The position numbers were made by a program, and so were the translations under genes. The notes under the pieces were generated by a model. The model saw nothing but the letters and a program-made list of their open reading frames with translations, ran no database searches and was not told the DNA's origin. A stretch of 64,000 nucleotides of DNA from Rhinopithecus roxellana (Eukaryota; Chordata; Mammalia; Primates; Cercopithecidae). The DNA is taken from NCBI RefSeq assembly GCF_007565055.1, contig NC_044568.1, forward strand, positions 40,761,156 to 40,825,155, given 5' to 3'. Numbering within the stretch: the first letter of the stretch is position 1; every line of letters begins with the position of its first letter. Below are positions 62,953-64,000 of the stretch, in pieces.

Positions 62953-63016
62953 GTACACACACACACACACACACACGCATGCACAAACACACACACACAC
63001 AAATACACACACACTC
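62953..63016 (+). repeat. (CA)n microsatellite, interrupted
   Basis: Two CA runs separated by GCATGCACAAA and AAATA. Confidence 0.95.
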
Positions 63017-63128
63017 TTCCAATTCACAGTTTACAAAGCATGACATTTCCTCCTTTGCACCATACAGCAACCCTGTGAAGCAGGCAGAATGGTTGGGCCC
63101 ACAGTGTTGTTTTAAAAAATCGTGTTCC

Positions 63129-63439
63129 GGCCGGGCGCGGTGGCTCAAGCCTGTAATCCCAGCACTTTGGGAGACTGAGGCAGGCAGATCACAAGGTCAG
63201 GAGATCGAGACCATCCTGGCTAACATGGTGAAACCCCGTCTCTACTAAAAATACAAAAAAATTAGCCAGGCATGGTGGCAGATGCCTATAGTCCCAGCTA
63301 CTTGGGAGGCTGAGGCAGAAGAAGGGCGGGAACCCGGGAGGCGGAGCTTGCAGTGAGCCAAGATTGTACCCCTGCACTCCAGCCTGGGTGACAGAGTGAG
63401 ACTGTGTCTCAAAAAAAAAAAAAAAAAACAAGAACAACA
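63129..63439 (+). mobile_element. AluY (+)
   Basis: Target AAAAATCGTGTTCC before it, AAAAATCATGCTCC after it. Confidence 0.95.
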
Positions 63440-63456
63440 AAAAAATCATGCTCCTA

Positions 63457-63748
63457 GGCCAGGCCAAGTGACTCACGCCTGTAATCCCAGCACTTTGTGA
63501 GGCCAAGGTGGGCGGATCACCTGACGTCAGGAGTTCAAAACCAGCCTGGACAACATGGTAAAACCCTGTCTCTACTAAAAATACAAAATTAGCTGTGTGT
63601 GGTGGCACACACCTGTAATCCCAGCTACTCGGGAGACTGAGGCAGGAGAATTGCTTGAACCCAGGAGGTGGAGGTTGTGGTGAGCCAAGATCGCACCATT
63701 GCACTCCAGCCTGGACAGCAAGAGTGAAACTCCATCTCAAAAGAAAAA
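63457..63748 (+). mobile_element. Alu (+), at the same target
   Basis: Starts after ATCATGCTCCTA; ATTGTATTCCTG follows its tail, another diverged copy of the target. Confidence 0.93.
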
Positions 63749-63764
63749 AAAAAATTGTATTCCT

Positions 63765-64000
63765 GGACTGGGCATGGTGGCTCATGCCTGTAATACCAGC
63801 ACTTTGGGAGGCCAAGGCGGGTGGATCACCTGAGGTCAGGAGTTCAAGACCAGCCTGGTCAACATGTTGCAACCCCGTCTCTACTAATAATACAAAAATT
63901 AGTTGGGCATGGTGGCATGTGCCTGTAATCCCAGCTACTCAGGAGGCTAAGGCAAAATAATTGCTTGAACCAAGGAGACAGAGGTTATAGTGAGCCGAGA
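63765..64000 (+). mobile_element. Alu (+), cut by the window end
   Basis: Third Alu in this row; right arm incomplete. Confidence 0.94.

Noticed and set aside
62953..63016. (CA)n tract as a regulatory Z-DNA element
   Set aside because: Ordinary interrupted microsatellite with no nearby promoter.
63189..63872. 227-codon minus-strand frame
   Set aside because: Made of three tandem Alus read in antisense; no start context or homology outside Alu.
58755..64000. 5' part of CNOT1, expected downstream of SLC38A7 in primates
   Set aside because: No CNOT1 exon, CpG island or promoter is seen; by my memory of the map it should start beyond the window.

Overview
The window is primate nuclear genomic DNA. 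It is spliced, intron-rich and crowded with Alu elements: I delimited about 110 Alu segments, which by eye cover roughly half the bases. The youngest Alus (for example at 2863, 15674, 21861, 41894, 43481, 46404, 52754, 57344, 57643 and 58237) share features I associate with the AluYRa-type lineage of Old World monkeys, such as CTAGCCGGGCGAGGTGG, GAGATCCGGCCACTGC and GGCTCAAGCCTG. I therefore infer a cercopithecid (macaque- or baboon-like) genome; this is inference from repeat subfamily, not proof.

The only protein-coding gene I can support is SLC38A7 (SNAT7), on the plus strand. SNAT7 is a member of the amino acid/auxin permease superfamily and is known as the lysosomal exporter of glutamine and asparagine. 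Ten coding exons between 12026 and 29380 splice to a continuous 1,389-nt frame (462 residues plus stop), every junction is GT-AG, and no exon is missing. A GC-rich promoter sits near 7320-7445. It carries an ACTACAACTCCCAG (ZNF143-type) site, a TCATGTGA box and a TCACGTG box. The latter two are of the kind read by MiT/TFE factors, which drive lysosomal genes. A long 3' UTR ends at an AATAAA at 31515.

Layout: 1-7320 is intergenic, mostly one old L1 (about 550-6441, plus orientation) shredded by Alus, a MaLR solo LTR and a second LTR-like insertion. 7320-31540 is SLC38A7; its introns hold Alus, MIR/L2 relics and antisense L1 pieces. From 31540 to the end is intergenic: L2, MIR, MER5A and L1 3' remnants, dense Alus, three purine/pyrimidine microsatellites (50.2-54.1 kb) and a processed RPL30 pseudogene (56110-57972) broken by five Alus. 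From memory of the human map, SLC38A7 lies between GOT2 and CNOT1, so the flanks would be the GOT2 side (left) and the CNOT1 side (right); neither gene is seen here.

The most notable structures are regulatory sites that fit a lysosomal gene, a perfect 13-bp hairpin in the 3' UTR, an inverted-Alu bracket around exons that could form an endlessly translatable circle, repeated re-insertion of Alus at the same target site, three-level nested Alus, and a possible Alu 5' transduction in intron 1. I found no new multi-gene system, CRISPR array, tRNA or rRNA gene.
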